A DNA stretch of 64,000 bases from Bacillus sp. OV166 (GTDB lineage: Bacteria > Bacillota > Bacilli > Bacillales > Cytobacillaceae). A program made the translations under genes and the position numbers. Numbering within the stretch: the stretch's first letter is position 1; each line of letters starts with the position of its first letter. Below are positions 46,964 through 58,297 of this stretch, piece after piece. The notes below the pieces were generated by a model. That model saw only the letters and a list, made by a program, of their open reading frames with translations, had not been told where the DNA came from and made no database searches. The DNA is taken from contig NZ_FXWM01000001.1 in the NCBI RefSeq assembly GCF_900177675.1, positions 5,589,001 to 5,653,000 of the forward strand, in the 5' to 3' direction.

Positions 46964-47914
46964 CTACCCTCGAGTAACCATATCCCCTGCGCGCAATTTC
47001 TCAGCAATCGCATCAATTTTTCTCAAGCGATGATTAATCCCTGATTTACTGATCGCACCACCGGAAACCATTTCCCCCAATTCCTTAAGGGTCACATCGG
47101 TATAATTCAAACGGAGTTCGGCAATTTCTCTCAACTTTTCTGGTAAAATTTGCAGCCCGACCGTTGCATTAATATAGCGGATATTCTCTACCTGCCGAAT
47201 CGAAGCACCGATCGTTTTATTAAGGTTGGCGGTCTCACAGTTTACAAGGCGATTGACTGAATTCCGCATATCTCGAACAATCCTTACGTCTTCGAAGCGG
47301 AGAAGGGCGTTATGGGCACCTGCAACATTTAAAAACTCGGTAATCTTTTCCGCTTCTTTTAAATAGGTGATATACCCTTTTTTGCGCTCGAGAGTTTTGC
47401 TATTTAGTCCAAATGTATTCATCAATTCGCATAAAGAGTCATTATGTTCTTTATAGAGCGAAAAAATTTCCAAATGATACGAAGATGTTTCCGGGTTATT
47501 GACGGAACCGCCAGCTAGAAATGCACCGCGTAGATAAGAACGCTTACAACATTTCTTTTTTACAAGTTCTGGTGAAATATCATGGATGATGGTAAAACCC
47601 TCACCAATAATTTTTGTATCCTCGAGAATTTCTTTAGCCTGATGAGATAATCGGACAATATAGACGTTGTTCTTTTTCAGACGCATCTTTTTCCGAACAA
47701 GCAATTCTACTTGGACATCGTAACTCTTTTTTAATAATGTGTAGATTCTTCTGGCAATCGCAGCATTTTCGGTTTGAATATCAACAACTAACTTACGATT
47801 TGAGAATGAAAGGGAACCATTCATCCGGATTAAAGCGGATAGTTCCGCTTGAATGCAGCATGTTTTCACTTCCAAGTTAGTTAATTCTTTTTTCGTTTCC
47901 GAAGCGAAAGACAT
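46964..47914 (-). CDS. whiA: DNA-binding protein WhiA
   Basis: Conserved Gram-positive protein of 316 residues linked to cell division and chromosome segregation in Bacillus and to sporulation control in Streptomyces. The N-terminal two-thirds is a degenerate LAGLIDADG-like fold ([20 protein letters not shown] near residues 118-137), lacking nuclease residues. The C-terminal HTH is [20 protein letters not shown] (near 275-294). It lies directly downstream of yvcK in its usual cluster. Confidence 0.95.
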   Translation of the reverse strand: MSFASETKKELTNLEVKTCCIQAELSALIRMNGSLSFSNRKLVVDIQTENAAIARRIYTLLKKSYDVQVELLVRKKMRLKKNNVYIVRLSHQAKEILEDTKIIGEGFTIIHDISPELVKKKCCKRSYLRGAFLAGGSVNNPETSSYHLEIFSLYKEHNDSLCELMNTFGLNSKTLERKKGYITYLKEAEKITEFLNVAGAHNALLRFEDVRIVRDMRNSVNRLVNCETANLNKTIGASIRQVENIRYINATVGLQILPEKLREIAELRLNYTDVTLKELGEMVSGGAISKSGINHRLRKIDAIAEKLRAGDMVTRG

Positions 47915-47931
47915 CCCTTCACCCCCCTAAA

Positions 47932-47985
47932 AAAAACAAAGCGTTTTTAGTAAGTACTATATTTACGTTTCATAACGCTTTTTGG
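47932..47985 (-). terminator. Hairpin overlapping the yvcK 3' end
   Basis: On the minus strand, AAAAAGCGTT/AAACGCTTTG with an AT-rich interior is followed by TTTTTTTT. It would partly terminate transcription before whiA. Confidence 0.65.
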
Positions 47986-48946
47986 TTTCAATTAAAAGCA
48001 AATTATATAAAATTTTTGCAACCTTTTTCGGATCATGTCTTAGCGCACCATTTTCCTGATAAGCGATGTCTGCATGAACGACTTCTAGTCCTAATTCAAA
48101 AAGGCGCGGCAGATCATATAGAACAGGGTCAGCCAGTTCTTCATTATATCGTAGCTGAATATCCTGTGGTATCTCTTCATTATTTACAAGAATCGTATTA
48201 ATAAAAGCACAGCTCATATGATCATATAAGGCCTTTACATGATCACTCGCAGTAAAGCCATGGGTTTCCCCAGCCTGGGTCATCAAATTACAAATATACA
48301 CCTTTTTAGCGTGTGACCGGCACAACTCCTCCCCGATTCTTGGAACTAGGAGGTTTGGCAGAATACTTGTATATAGGCTCCCTGGCCCAATGATGATTAA
48401 ATCAGCCTGACGGATGGCTTGAATGGTCTCTGGTAAGGGACGAATATTTTCCGGCGTCATAAACACTTTTTTAATTCTCTTACCCGAGTATGGAATTTTT
48501 GATTCCCCTGAGACAATCGTTCCGTCTTCCATTTCAGCATGAAGGACGACACTCTGATTTGCTGCAGGCAGGACTTTACCATGAACATTTAAGATCTTAC
48601 TCATTTCCTGAATCGCGTGAACAAAATTACCCGTGATTGAGGTCATTGCCGCCAAGATTAAATTTCCAAGCGAGTGTCCGGAAAGCTCATTCGATGTTTT
48701 AAACCGATGTTGAAACATTTCTTCAACGAGCGGTTCGACATCTGATAAGGATGCTAACACATTGCGAATATCTCCAGGAGGTGGAATATGCAAGTCTTCA
48801 CGCAAGCGTCCTGAACTGCCGCCGTCATCCGCGACTGTCACAATGGCGGTAATATCCACAGGAAACTGTTTTAATCCACGCAATAAAACTGGCAATCCTG
48901 TTCCCCCGCCAATGACGACAATTCGAGGCTGTCCGTAAATGCTCAT
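47963..48946 (-). CDS. yvcK: Gluconeogenesis factor YvcK
   Basis: CofD-like, UDP-sugar-binding cytoplasmic protein of 327 residues needed for growth on gluconeogenic carbon sources and for cell shape in B. subtilis. The N-terminal [20 protein letters not shown], then [15 protein letters not shown] (near 35-49) and [18 protein letters not shown] (near 183-200) are family signatures. The start overlaps the end of rapZ by 4 nt, so translation is coupled. Confidence 0.94.
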   Translation of the reverse strand: MSIYGQPRIVVIGGGTGLPVLLRGLKQFPVDITAIVTVADDGGSSGRLREDLHIPPPGDIRNVLASLSDVEPLVEEMFQHRFKTSNELSGHSLGNLILAAMTSITGNFVHAIQEMSKILNVHGKVLPAANQSVVLHAEMEDGTIVSGESKIPYSGKRIKKVFMTPENIRPLPETIQAIRQADLIIIGPGSLYTSILPNLLVPRIGEELCRSHAKKVYICNLMTQAGETHGFTASDHVKALYDHMSCAFINTILVNNEEIPQDIQLRYNEELADPVLYDLPRLFELGLEVVHADIAYQENGALRHDPKKVAKILYNLLLIETKKRYET

Positions 48947-49836
48947 GTTGTTTTTTCCTTTCTCCTCTCAATGTCACGATGGGATATACATGTCTTATAG
49001 TCTTGTTGGAAAAATTTACCTAGATGTTCAGCAAGCGTCACTGAACGGTGCTGTCCGCCTGTACAGCCAATCGCAATCACTAACTGCGCTTTTCCTTCTC
49101 TTTTATAATGAGGCAGCATAAAAGAAAGCAGGTCGGTTACTTTTTCCAAAAACTTATGCGTTTCATTCCACTTTAATACATAACTGGAAACATCCTCATC
49201 AAGCCCCGTTTTAGGTCTCATATGCTCGATATAATGAGGATTTGGTAAGAAACGCACATCAAACACAAGGTCCGCATCAATAGGAATTCCATACTTAAAG
49301 CCAAATGACATGACATTGACAGTAAAGAGTGATTGTTTATTCGCCGTAAATTCCGTTAATATTTTCTCACGAAGTTCCCGTGGTTTCATCTGGGAAGTAT
49401 TGTAAATTAATTGGGCCCTGCCTTTAAGTTCTTCAAGAAGTTCACGCTCAAGTGTAATTCCTTCAAGTGGCAGACCTGTCGGTGCTAACGGATGCGACCG
49501 CCTCGTCTCTTTATATCTGCGCACTAATGTTGAATCATCCGCATCTAAAAATAAGATCTGCGGGGCCACCCATGAAGTTTCTGCCAGTTCATCCAATGCT
49601 TTAAAGAGATGATCAAAGAATTCTCTTCCTCGCAGGTCCATAACAAGGGCAACTTTATTCATCTTATTCCCGGATTCCTTCATAAGTTCGAGGAATTTTG
49701 GAAGCAATGTTGGAGGCAAATTATCGACACAAAAGAAACCTAAATCTTCAAAACTTTGAATGGCTACAGTTTTTCCTGCACCAGACATTCCTGTAATAAT
49801 CACCATTTGAATGTCACTTGCAGCACCGGTACTCAT
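48943..49836 (-). CDS. rapZ: RNase adapter / nucleotide-binding protein RapZ
   Basis: P-loop protein of 297 residues (YvcJ in B. subtilis). Walker A is [14 protein letters not shown] (near residues 14-27), and the C-terminal half contains SFGFKYG and the conserved [10 protein letters not shown] (near 258-267) thought to bind a phosphorylated sugar. In E. coli RapZ controls glmZ RNA decay; in Bacillus YvcJ affects competence. It overlaps yvcK and follows the NUDIX gene by 19 nt, in one operon. Confidence 0.94.
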   Translation of the reverse strand: MSTGAASDIQMVIITGMSGAGKTVAIQSFEDLGFFCVDNLPPTLLPKFLELMKESGNKMNKVALVMDLRGREFFDHLFKALDELAETSWVAPQILFLDADDSTLVRRYKETRRSHPLAPTGLPLEGITLERELLEELKGRAQLIYNTSQMKPRELREKILTEFTANKQSLFTVNVMSFGFKYGIPIDADLVFDVRFLPNPHYIEHMRPKTGLDEDVSSYVLKWNETHKFLEKVTDLLSFMLPHYKREGKAQLVIAIGCTGGQHRSVTLAEHLGKFFQQDYKTCISHRDIERRKEKTT

Positions 49837-49855
49837 TATTAATTCCCCCTATTAG

Positions 49856-50314
49856 TTAGCTTGGATCTAATCGATAACTGATTAGTTGAAAGTCTTTTGT
49901 ATAAGTAAAAGTACCGTAAATAATTCCTTTTCCATGAATCATATAATCAAGAATATGATAATCGCCAGCAGCCATTGGCAAATTTTTCAATTGATCAATC
50001 ATTTGCCATTCAAGCTTACCTTCCTCAGATTCGTCTAAATCGATGCCGTCCGCATCAGTTGCTACAAACGTAAACATCATCCACTCGGAAAGAAGCTGGT
50101 CGTTTTCCTTCATAATCATTGTAAAAATCCCTTTTAGCTGTGGATTTTTCAAATAGATTCCCGTTTCTTCACGATATTCCCTGATGCAAGAGTCTCGAAC
50201 CGATTCGCCCGGCTCCATTTTCCCACCAGGAGCAACCCACCAGCCGCGGCGTGGTTTTTGCAGCAGCAATATTTTTTCGTCTCTTATCAATACACAATTG
50301 GTGACACGCTGCAC
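49856..50314 (-). CDS. yvcI: NUDIX hydrolase
   Basis: Nucleotide pyrophosphohydrolase-type protein of 152 residues. The NUDIX box GGKMEPGESVRDSCIREYREETGI is present (about residues 30-53), with the metal-binding REYREE core. It matches B. subtilis YvcI (VTNCVL, LQKPRRGWWVAPGGKMEPGE). Substrate unknown. A GTG at 50314 is preferred because AGAGGGTGA lies 5 nt upstream; an in-frame GTG at 50323 would overlap that site. It heads the rapZ-yvcK-whiA cluster. Confidence 0.88.
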   Translation of the reverse strand: MQRVTNCVLIRDEKILLLQKPRRGWWVAPGGKMEPGESVRDSCIREYREETGIYLKNPQLKGIFTMIMKENDQLLSEWMMFTFVATDADGIDLDESEEGKLEWQMIDQLKNLPMAAGDYHILDYMIHGKGIIYGTFTYTKDFQLISYRLDPS

Positions 50315-50323
50315 AACACTCAC

Positions 50324-50729
50324 CCTCTTAATAAAGCATACATGTTTTTAGCAGTCTTCGAAAAAGCATTCGCTTGTCCCTTTTGAAAAAGGACCTTTCA
50401 AAGTTTACTCGAAATACCAAAGAACCCTCTATAACTTTAAATTCATTCCTTTTATTATACTATTTTTAGGATACAGTCACAATGAATACAAATTTGATAT
50501 TTCTATTATTATTATTATAGTTTGTCACTATTGCTAACATACTTTTTATAAATATACTTACGCGCAGATCAGACTAAAAAAATAGCACAGGCTACGGGCC
50601 TGTGCATGAAAGGTATATATTTTTAAAGGGGGTCAATTACTGCTTTTATCATACCCTAACAATATTTCACTACTGTTACAAGAGAATTAAAACAGAGTTA
50701 CGGTTTTGTAAAAAATAACGGAAGATTTT
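50324..50729. promoter_or_regulatory. Intergenic region between trxB and yvcI
   Basis: A 406-bp AT-rich stretch holding the trxB terminator (50572-50607) and, presumably, the promoter for yvcI and following genes. No gene, riboswitch or repeat of the families described elsewhere was recognised in it. Confidence 0.5.
50572..50607 (-). terminator. Terminator after trxB
   Basis: On the minus strand, GCACAGGC/GCCTGTGC with loop CCGTA is followed by TATTTTTTTA. It is about 125 bp after the trxB stop. Confidence 0.82.
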
Positions 50730-51692
<963 letters not shown>

Positions 51693-51706
51693 TCACTCCT
51701 TAATAG

Positions 51707-51828
51707 AAAAGCGGAAGCGCCTTGGTCAGGGGCGACAAGCATAAGACGAGCCGGCGGGAAGGTTGTTCTTTACCTTCCCGTCGGATTGGCTTATGACCTC
51801 GAGCCCCTAGGCGCTGCAGCTAGACAGT
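51707..51828 (+). repeat. AGCGGAAGCGCC-type interspersed repeat, copy C
   Basis: It starts AAAAGCGGAAGCGCC and ends GGCGCTGCAGCTAGACAGT. The middle is a long imperfect inverted repeat: CATAAGACGAGCCGGCGGG and its partner ending GGCTTATG surround GGAAGG/CCTTCC. It lies between the yvcD terminator and trxB, so it may form part of the trxB leader. Confidence 0.75.
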
Positions 51829-51836
51829 AATATAAA

Positions 51837-51879
51837 AAAATACGATTAAGTATATTGTTCCCTTACTTAATCGTATATA
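51837..51879 (-). terminator. Terminator after the TPR protein gene
   Basis: On the minus strand, TACGATTAAGTA/TACTTAATCGTA with loop AGGGAACAATA is followed by TTTTTTTATA. Confidence 0.88.
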
Positions 51880-51907
51880 ACAATCGTTTTATCGTCCACC
51901 AATATGC

Positions 51908-53401
51908 TTAATTCAAATAGTTGTTCACTATTTTTACATATTTGCCAATCGTTGCTGAGGAAATCCCATAGCGCTCAGCAACTTCCTGCTGGGATACCTT
52001 TTCACTGCGCAGCTTGTGCCACATATACTCAACTGCGCCAGCCCAGGCACGTTTATTTTTCAAACGAAGCTTAGCTTTGGAAACCTCGACATACACGGAA
52101 AACCACATGAGGTATAAACCAGCCTCAATGGTGCCAATTGGTTGATGGGTTTCATAAAAAAGCTCGGCAATTTCTTGTGCATCCGAAGTTTTGGATGGTT
52201 TTCCGGATCTGATTAACGAGATATAATCCTTTTCCAAGGCCGTAAATTTTTGGTTTTTAAAAAGCCGTTTAGAGGTGATAATTTCCTCTTTTTTGCTTGA
52301 AACGGTCGTTAGGAAAAGGGCAAATAAGCGCTCTTCTACATAGTCACTTTCAAGCTTTTGAAAAATAGATCCGGAAAGGTCCTCAAAACCATTAGCTGAT
52401 GCGTTTTCTTTATTCCATGGTTCAGAGCCTTCTTTGTCAGGATTAAGGTCCAGCACCTTTTTCCAAATGCTTTTTGCAAAATTTTCATGGCCTGTGAAAT
52501 AGGCCGAATAAGAAAGCCAATAATAATACGGGCCATCGCCATCAAAGCCATGTTTATATAATTTTTTCAGCCATAAATAGGCAAGTTCATATTCACCAAC
52601 CAAAGCAAACGAGGCACCCAGCTTAAATTGCTGTTCACTAAGAAGCGGTTGAATTTTCTTCAATGTTGCACTCAACCCAGCCACATTCTTTGATTGGCCC
52701 TGATAATGAGCAAATACAAGTCTGTTACAAAGAGCATGGAGATTTCCCGGATTTCGCTCCAATACATCGTCTAAGATGGATTCCGCCTTTTCTGTTTTGC
52801 CTAGATAGAAATAAGCGAGTGCCAAGTTATTGTAAGCCGACCAGTACTCTGGATAATCTTTGACCACATCATTTAACAGCTCAATTGCTTTTGGAAAGTA
52901 ACCTGACTCCAGCAGGTCACGAGCTTGTTCTTGTTTGACTATCAGGTCATCCTGCGGATAGAGTTCATCCTCAAGATCCTCTGACTCAAATGTTAGTACA
53001 TCAAGCAAATCCTCTGTATCTTCGCTAAAATCACCATCCGGATCTAGCTGTAAATACAGCTTGGCGTGGTGATAAGCATCTTTAAAAAATCCCAAATGGG
53101 CATAATTATTCGCCAAAAAGTAATGGCATTCCACCATTTCTTGATCTAGTTCTTCAAGGATGAGGTGCAAGAGCCGGTTGGAATTTTCAAACTCGCCAAG
53201 TTCTGTTGACACGATCGCCAACTGGCATATAATCATCGGTTCACCCGGCTCAAGCTGCATCGCTCGCCCAAGATATTTTTTTGCTTTTATAAAATCACGT
53301 CGATGGAATGCCTTTAAACCCTTCGTGAAATAATATTCCCCCGTAGGAACAAATGAAAGTAATTTTCCCATATGCATTCTTGCTTTCGCGTCTTTACCCA
53401 T
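51908..53401 (-). CDS. yvcD: TPR-repeat protein with C-terminal HTH
   Basis: Cytoplasmic protein of 497 residues, matching B. subtilis YvcD by position. Tetratricopeptide-like helical repeats cover about residues 20-270 (for example ALAYFYLGKTEKAESILDDVL), a probable protein-interaction scaffold. The last 40 residues form a helix-turn-helix (QQEVAERYGISSATIGKYVK), suggesting DNA binding or a regulatory role. Function is not established. GGAGG lies 5 nt before the ATG at 53401. It stands between the his operon and trxB. Confidence 0.82.
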   Translation of the reverse strand: MGKDAKARMHMGKLLSFVPTGEYYFTKGLKAFHRRDFIKAKKYLGRAMQLEPGEPMIICQLAIVSTELGEFENSNRLLHLILEELDQEMVECHYFLANNYAHLGFFKDAYHHAKLYLQLDPDGDFSEDTEDLLDVLTFESEDLEDELYPQDDLIVKQEQARDLLESGYFPKAIELLNDVVKDYPEYWSAYNNLALAYFYLGKTEKAESILDDVLERNPGNLHALCNRLVFAHYQGQSKNVAGLSATLKKIQPLLSEQQFKLGASFALVGEYELAYLWLKKLYKHGFDGDGPYYYWLSYSAYFTGHENFAKSIWKKVLDLNPDKEGSEPWNKENASANGFEDLSGSIFQKLESDYVEERLFALFLTTVSSKKEEIITSKRLFKNQKFTALEKDYISLIRSGKPSKTSDAQEIAELFYETHQPIGTIEAGLYLMWFSVYVEVSKAKLRLKNKRAWAGAVEYMWHKLRSEKVSQQEVAERYGISSATIGKYVKIVNNYLN

Positions 53402-53522
53402 GAAGTCCTCCACATTTTTAACATAACTAAGGTAGTATACCACATCATGGAGTTGTTCGAGAAGGGATTGAGGTTTTTGACTAAGATATATACAAAAATT
53501 TAACTTTATCTATAAATCAACG

Positions 53523-53552
53523 CAAAAAACCGGTCTTTTTACGACCGGTCCT
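53523..53552 (-). terminator. Terminator of the his operon
   Basis: On the minus strand, GACCGGTC/GACCGGTT with loop GTAAAAA is followed by TTTTTG. It overlaps the end of hisI. Confidence 0.85.
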
Positions 53553-54156
53553 TGTGTCTTTCCTCTAATGTTCTCAAAATATCTTTGAATGGGAGGCCTT
53601 GTTCCACCAGCAATACCTGCAAGTGATAAAGCAAATCAGCCGCTTCCCACCTTAGCTCCTCGGGGTCACGGTTTTTAGCAGCGATAATCACTTCAGCCGC
53701 TTCTTCGCCGACTTTCTTCAAAATCTTATCGACGCCTTTTTCAAAAAGATAGGTTGTGTATGCCCCTTCTGGACGCTCACGTTCACGTTCAACGATCACT
53801 TTTTCAAGCGATTGTAGGATCTGATAGTCGGCCAAGCTCGAAGTCCCCTTAAAGCCCCGTTCAGAAAAACAACTCACCGCACCCGTATGGCAGGCAGGAC
53901 CTTTGGGATAGACAAGCACTAATAATGCATCTTGATCACAGTCATAGTTAATGCTGACAACCGTTTGCGTATTACCGCTTGTCGCTCCTTTATGCCATAA
54001 TTCTTGACGAGAACGGCTGAAAAACCAGGTTTCTCCCGTTTCAATTGTTTTCGCGAGTGATTCCTCGTTCATATATGCGAGCGTTAATACTTCTTTCGTT
54101 CCAGCATCCTGGATAATGGCCGGCACTAACCCTTTTTCATCAAACCGTACATTCAT
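53539..54156 (-). CDS. hisI: Bifunctional phosphoribosyl-AMP cyclohydrolase / phosphoribosyl-ATP pyrophosphatase
   Basis: Fused enzyme of 205 residues for steps 2 and 3 of histidine synthesis. The cyclohydrolase domain (about 1-115) has [20 protein letters not shown] and the metal-site [13 protein letters not shown] with Cys residues. The pyrophosphatase domain (about 118-205) has [20 protein letters not shown]. It is the last gene of the operon, and its start overlaps hisF by 4 nt. Confidence 0.96.
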   Translation of the reverse strand: MNVRFDEKGLVPAIIQDAGTKEVLTLAYMNEESLAKTIETGETWFFSRSRQELWHKGATSGNTQTVVSINYDCDQDALLVLVYPKGPACHTGAVSCFSERGFKGTSSLADYQILQSLEKVIVERERERPEGAYTTYLFEKGVDKILKKVGEEAAEVIIAAKNRDPEELRWEAADLLYHLQVLLVEQGLPFKDILRTLEERHKDRS

Positions 54157-54914
54157 CGAACCGTCACTCCTTTTTCCCGTAAATAGCTTTTTACTTCATG
54201 AACTGATGTCTCTTTATAGTGAAAGATAGATGCAGCAAGGGCAGCATCTGCCTTTCCTGCTAAAAATGCTTCTTCGAAGTGTTCCGAATTCCCTGCTCCT
54301 CCCGAAGCGATGACCGGAATCGGAACGGCTTCACTAACTGCTTTCGTTAGTTCTAGATCAAATCCATTTTTCTCGCCGTCACTGTCCATACTGGTTAATA
54401 GAATTTCACCTGCTCCAAGCTCGGCTGCTTCCTTTGCCCACTCAACCACTAGTTTGTCTGTAGGAGTCCGGCCGCCGTGCGTAAACACACGCCAAGTCCC
54501 GATTTCTTCATCAAATTTTGCATCAATCGCAACGACGATACATTGCGAACCGAAGTAACTGGCGCCTTCCTTAATGACCTCCGGATTCAAGACGGCAGCT
54601 GTGTTCAGTGACACTTTATCTGCCCCGGCTCGAAGAATTCTCTTCATATCTTCCAAGGCATTGATTCCCCCGCCAACCGTAAACGGAATCGCCAGCTCGG
54701 AAGCGACAGCCTTGACTACTTCCACCATCGTTTTTCTGCCTTCAACTGATGCTGAGATATCTAGGAAAACGAGCTCGTCTGCACCTTGCTCATCGTAAAA
54801 TCGTGCCAATTCAACCGGGTCCCCCGCGTCCCGCAGCTGGACAAATTGAATGCCTTTTACCACTCGACCGTCCTTTACATCAAGGCAGGGAATGATTCGT
54901 TTTGTTAATGTCAT
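54153..54914 (-). CDS. hisF: Imidazole glycerol phosphate synthase, cyclase subunit
   Basis: TIM-barrel subunit of 253 residues that uses ammonia from HisH to make imidazole glycerol phosphate and AICAR. Typical N-terminus [20 protein letters not shown] with the catalytic Asp, then [12 protein letters not shown] and the second catalytic Asp in [15 protein letters not shown]. Upstream gene hisA is a paralogous barrel. Confidence 0.96.
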   Translation of the reverse strand: MTLTKRIIPCLDVKDGRVVKGIQFVQLRDAGDPVELARFYDEQGADELVFLDISASVEGRKTMVEVVKAVASELAIPFTVGGGINALEDMKRILRAGADKVSLNTAAVLNPEVIKEGASYFGSQCIVVAIDAKFDEEIGTWRVFTHGGRTPTDKLVVEWAKEAAELGAGEILLTSMDSDGEKNGFDLELTKAVSEAVPIPVIASGGAGNSEHFEEAFLAGKADAALAASIFHYKETSVHEVKSYLREKGVTVR

Positions 54915-54969
54915 ATACTCTCACCTTCCAATGCCTCTTTTTGCAGGGAATACTATGTAAACTCCTGTG

Positions 54970-55692
54970 TTATACTACTGCCAGTTCCAATGCTTCCTTC
55001 AGGGTAAAACGATTTTCGTATAGCGCCTTACCTACAATTGCACCGCTTATCCCGTTTTTTGCTATCGCCTTTAAATCTGCAAGACTGCTTACTCCGCCAG
55101 AGGCAATAACATTTTTTCCAGTCACTTTTGCCATTTCACAAACTGCAGCAATATTAGGACCTGCAAGTGTCCCATCAGTGGCAATATCGGTAAAAATAAA
55201 CGTCTCAGCACCTGCTTCTGCAAAGCGCTTGCCAAGATCGACCGCCTTTAGTTCTGAGGTATCCAGCCATCCGTGTGTGGCGACATAGCCATTTTTCGCA
55301 TCAATGCCAACCGCAATTTTTCCACCGTATTTCTTAATCATCTCAATTGCAAACTCCGGATTCGATACAGCAATGCTTCCAATGATGACACGATCCACCC
55401 CATTTTCAAGGTAGTGAACGATGTCCTCTTCCGAACGAATCCCGCCGCCAATTTGAATTTTTACATCAAGTTTGTTGGCCGCTTCAATCACAAACCGGTC
55501 ATTGACCCGCTTGCCATCCTTTGCCCCGTCAAGGTCCACCATGTGGATCCAATCTGCGCCGTCAGCGGCAAAACTCTTGGCCATATCAAACGGTGAGTTC
55601 CCGTAAATCGTTTCTTGATCATAGTCCCCTTGGAGGAGACGGACGCAATTGCCGCCACGCATATCAATTGCCGGATATATTGTTAAACTCAT
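54970..55692 (-). CDS. hisA: Phosphoribosylformimino-AICAR-phosphate isomerase
   Basis: TIM-barrel isomerase of 240 residues for step 4 of histidine synthesis. It begins [20 protein letters not shown] with the catalytic Asp, has [12 protein letters not shown] (near 77-88), and the second phosphate site is [12 protein letters not shown]. It overlaps hisH by 4 nt. Confidence 0.96.
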   Translation of the reverse strand: MSLTIYPAIDMRGGNCVRLLQGDYDQETIYGNSPFDMAKSFAADGADWIHMVDLDGAKDGKRVNDRFVIEAANKLDVKIQIGGGIRSEEDIVHYLENGVDRVIIGSIAVSNPEFAIEMIKKYGGKIAVGIDAKNGYVATHGWLDTSELKAVDLGKRFAEAGAETFIFTDIATDGTLAGPNIAAVCEMAKVTGKNVIASGGVSSLADLKAIAKNGISGAIVGKALYENRFTLKEALELAVV

Positions 55693-56315
55693 CGGACTGC
55701 CTTCCTTTCCTCCACCATTTGTAAAAAGTTATCAAGAAGGGACATCCCAAGCTTGCTGCTTTTTTCAGGATGAAATTGCATCCCCATCACATTGTCTCTG
55801 CCAACAACCGCCGAAACTTGTTCGTGGTAATCCGCCTTTGCCAGTAAAACATCGCTGTTTTTTGCATCCACATAATAGGAATGGACGAAATACACATAAT
55901 CCTCTTCTACATTTTTCAAAAGAGGTGAGTTGTTAACAAATTCAAGCCGGTTCCAACCCATGTGAGGAACCTTGTAAGTCGCTCCCTCTGGTGTTCTGCC
56001 TGGAAAACGGCGAACACTTCCTGGTAACAATCCTAAACCTTTCGTTGGGCCATTTTCCTCACTTTGCTCAAACAACAGCTGCATCCCAAGGCAGATACCG
56101 AGGAGCGGTTTCCCCGTTGCCACAAATTCCTTGATCGTCTCCACTGGCAAGCGTTCCATCGCATCACGAAAGGAACCAACCCCAGGAAGAATCAATCCAT
56201 CAGCTTGAAGCAATTCCTTCTTATTGGCGGAAATGAAATAATCAGCGCCCAGTCGCTCAAGTGCTTTACTCACGCTAAACAAATTCCCCATCCCATAATC
56301 AACAATGCCAATCAT
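55689..56315 (-). CDS. hisH: Imidazole glycerol phosphate synthase, glutaminase subunit
   Basis: Class I glutaminase of 208 residues that supplies ammonia to HisF. It begins [20 protein letters not shown], with the nucleophile elbow [13 protein letters not shown] (Cys near 80) and the His/Glu pair in [10 protein letters not shown] (near 185). The ATG at 56315 follows AAAGGG by 9 nt; an ATG at 56324 directly abuts that site. Two GGTGCCTGACACC palindromes lie just upstream. Confidence 0.95.
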   Translation of the reverse strand: MIGIVDYGMGNLFSVSKALERLGADYFISANKKELLQADGLILPGVGSFRDAMERLPVETIKEFVATGKPLLGICLGMQLLFEQSEENGPTKGLGLLPGSVRRFPGRTPEGATYKVPHMGWNRLEFVNNSPLLKNVEEDYVYFVHSYYVDAKNSDVLLAKADYHEQVSAVVGRDNVMGMQFHPEKSSKLGMSLLDNFLQMVEERKAVR

Positions 56316-56347
56316 CGAAAACATCCCTTTCCTGGTGCCTTTTCATG

Positions 56348-56394
56348 GTGCCTGACACCAACCAATTTTGTCATCCACATGGTGCCTGACACCA
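56348..56394. repeat. Pair of GGTGCCTGACACC palindromes between hisB and hisH
   Basis: Full copies at 56348-56360 and 56382-56394, 34 bp apart, with a half copy (TGGTGCC) near 56334. They occupy most of the 85-bp gap between hisB and hisH, so they are within the operon transcript. Confidence 0.8.
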
Positions 56395-56400
56395 AGGTTT

Positions 56401-56988
56401 TTATAACATCCCTTTTGTCGATGGCACGCCTTTGATGCGCGGGTCGATGGTCGTTGCTTCGTCTAGGGCACGTCCGAGTGCTTTAAAGACGGCTTCGATC
56501 ATATGGTGTGTATTTTGTCCGTAATGTACGATAACATGAAGATTCATCCGAGCCTCTAATGCCAGCTTCCATAAAAATTCATGAACAAGCTCGGTGTCAA
56601 AGGTGCCAACTTTTTGTCCTGGAAACTCGGCACGCATTTCGAGATGCGGACGATTACTGAGATCGACGACTACCTGTGCCAAAGCTTCATCCATCGGTAC
56701 AAAGGCATTCCCGTAGCGCTTAATGCCGCGCTTGTCCCCTAGTGCTTCACGAAGCGCCTGCCCTAAACAAATGCCAATATCTTCTGTTGTATGGTGGTCA
56801 TCCACTTCGGTATCACCTTTGGCATCCACGGTAAGGTTGAATTGCCCGTGCTTTGTGAATAAATCAAGCATATGCGTCATGAATGGGACACCCGTTTCAA
56901 GATTGGACTGTCCGTCACCATCTACTTCTAATTTCAATTGTATTTGCGTTTCATTTGTATTTCGTTCAACACTTGCGATTCTTTCCAC
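56401..56988 (-). CDS. hisB: Imidazoleglycerol-phosphate dehydratase
   Basis: Manganese enzyme of 195 residues, the monofunctional Gram-positive form, for step 6. Metal-binding motifs are [20 protein letters not shown] (near 60-79) and [20 protein letters not shown] (near 151-170). The start is GTG, chosen because GGAGG lies 9 nt upstream and no nearby ATG fits. Confidence 0.95.
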   Translation of the reverse strand: MERIASVERNTNETQIQLKLEVDGDGQSNLETGVPFMTHMLDLFTKHGQFNLTVDAKGDTEVDDHHTTEDIGICLGQALREALGDKRGIKRYGNAFVPMDEALAQVVVDLSNRPHLEMRAEFPGQKVGTFDTELVHEFLWKLALEARMNLHVIVHYGQNTHHMIEAVFKALGRALDEATTIDPRIKGVPSTKGML

Positions 56989-57015
56989 GAACGGGACCTC
57001 CTTATTTTATGAAAG

Positions 57016-58296
57016 CTATAACTTTCCGTCATTTTTTAAACGAATTTCCACTGCTCTGGCATGGGCCTCGAGCCCTTCCATCCGGGCAAACTCGGCAATT
57101 TTTGCGCCATTCTCGGTTAAAGCCTTTTCACTGTAGATAATCACGCTCGATTTCTTTTGAAAATCGTCCACATTCAGTGGACTGGAAAAGCGAGCGGTTC
57201 CGTTTGTCGGCAGGACATGGTTGGGACCTGCAAAATAGTCTCCCACGGGTTCAGAGCTGTAACGACCAATAAAGATTGCTCCTGCGTGACGAATTTTCCC
57301 AAGCAACTCAATCGCATTTTCTGTGATGACTTCTAAGTGTTCCGGTGCTAACTGGTTTACGGTTTCGACCGCTTCGTCCATATCTGATGTTACGTAAATC
57401 GCACCATAGTCGGCAATCGAGCGGGCGGCGATGTCTTTTCGCGGTAGAAGTTCCAGCTGCTTTTCGACTTCCAAAGCAACTGCTTCAGCTAGAGTTATCG
57501 ATGGAGTCACGAGAACACTGCAGGCCCGCGGGTCGTGCTCCGCTTGTGATAGCAGGTCAGCCGCCAATTCGTCCGCTCTTGCCGTTTCATCTGCCAAAAT
57601 GGCAATCTCACTTGGACCGGCGATCATGTCGATGTCCACATCCCCGAAAACCTCTCGTTTTGCCAGCGCCACAAAGATATTTCCCGGACCGGTAATTTTA
57701 TCGACGGAGCGAATCGATTCTGTTCCATAGGCGAGTGCCGCAATCGCCTGAGCCCCGCCAACCTTATAGATTTCTTCGACGCCTGCTTCCTTTGCAGCCA
57801 CAAGTACCGCTGCTGGCAATTGACCTTGGTCGTCTGGAGGTGACACCATCACAATCCGTTTCACACCAGCGACTTTTGCCGGAATCACATTCATTAGGAC
57901 GGATGATGGATAGGCAGCCGTTCCACCTGGCACATACACGCCAACCGAATCAAGCGGCGTTATTTTTTGACCAAGAACGGTTCCATTTTCTTCGGTGGTC
58001 ATCCATGATGGCCGGAGCTGCTTTTCATGAAATGCTCGAATATTTTCCGCTGCTTCCTGGACGATCGAGATAAAATGCTGATCGATCCGCTGATAGGCTG
58101 CCTCGATTTCTTTATCTGTTACGGAAAAAGAAGATAAGTTCACACGGTCGAACTTTTCGGTATACTCTCTTAACGCTTCGTCACCGCGAGTGCGAACCTC
58201 CGCAATAATTTTTTTGACAACATCCTGCTGTTCTGAGGTACCAGCTTCAATCGAACGTTTAATCGAAATCAGTTCACTCACTTTTAGTATTTTCAT
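57016..58296 (-). CDS. hisD: Histidinol dehydrogenase
   Basis: NAD-dependent zinc enzyme of 426 residues catalysing the last two steps of histidine synthesis. Motifs are [18 protein letters not shown] (near 118-135), the signature [20 protein letters not shown] with SQAEHDPRA (near 232-265), and the C-terminal AGPNHVLPT (near 360). It starts 1 nt after the hisG stop, so translation is coupled. Confidence 0.96.
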   Translation of the reverse strand: MKILKVSELISIKRSIEAGTSEQQDVVKKIIAEVRTRGDEALREYTEKFDRVNLSSFSVTDKEIEAAYQRIDQHFISIVQEAAENIRAFHEKQLRPSWMTTEENGTVLGQKITPLDSVGVYVPGGTAAYPSSVLMNVIPAKVAGVKRIVMVSPPDDQGQLPAAVLVAAKEAGVEEIYKVGGAQAIAALAYGTESIRSVDKITGPGNIFVALAKREVFGDVDIDMIAGPSEIAILADETARADELAADLLSQAEHDPRACSVLVTPSITLAEAVALEVEKQLELLPRKDIAARSIADYGAIYVTSDMDEAVETVNQLAPEHLEVITENAIELLGKIRHAGAIFIGRYSSEPVGDYFAGPNHVLPTNGTARFSSPLNVDDFQKKSSVIIYSEKALTENGAKIAEFARMEGLEAHARAVEIRLKNDGKL

Positions 58297-58297
58297 G

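Noticed and set aside
46964-47914. Homing endonuclease, from the LAGLIDADG-like part of WhiA
   Set aside because: WhiA is a known family with a degenerate fold plus HTH, in its normal gene neighbourhood; it lacks nuclease motif residues.
54902-58073. Plus-strand frames of 75-137 codons across the his genes
   Set aside because: All are antisense to clearly conserved his enzymes and lack ribosome binding sites.
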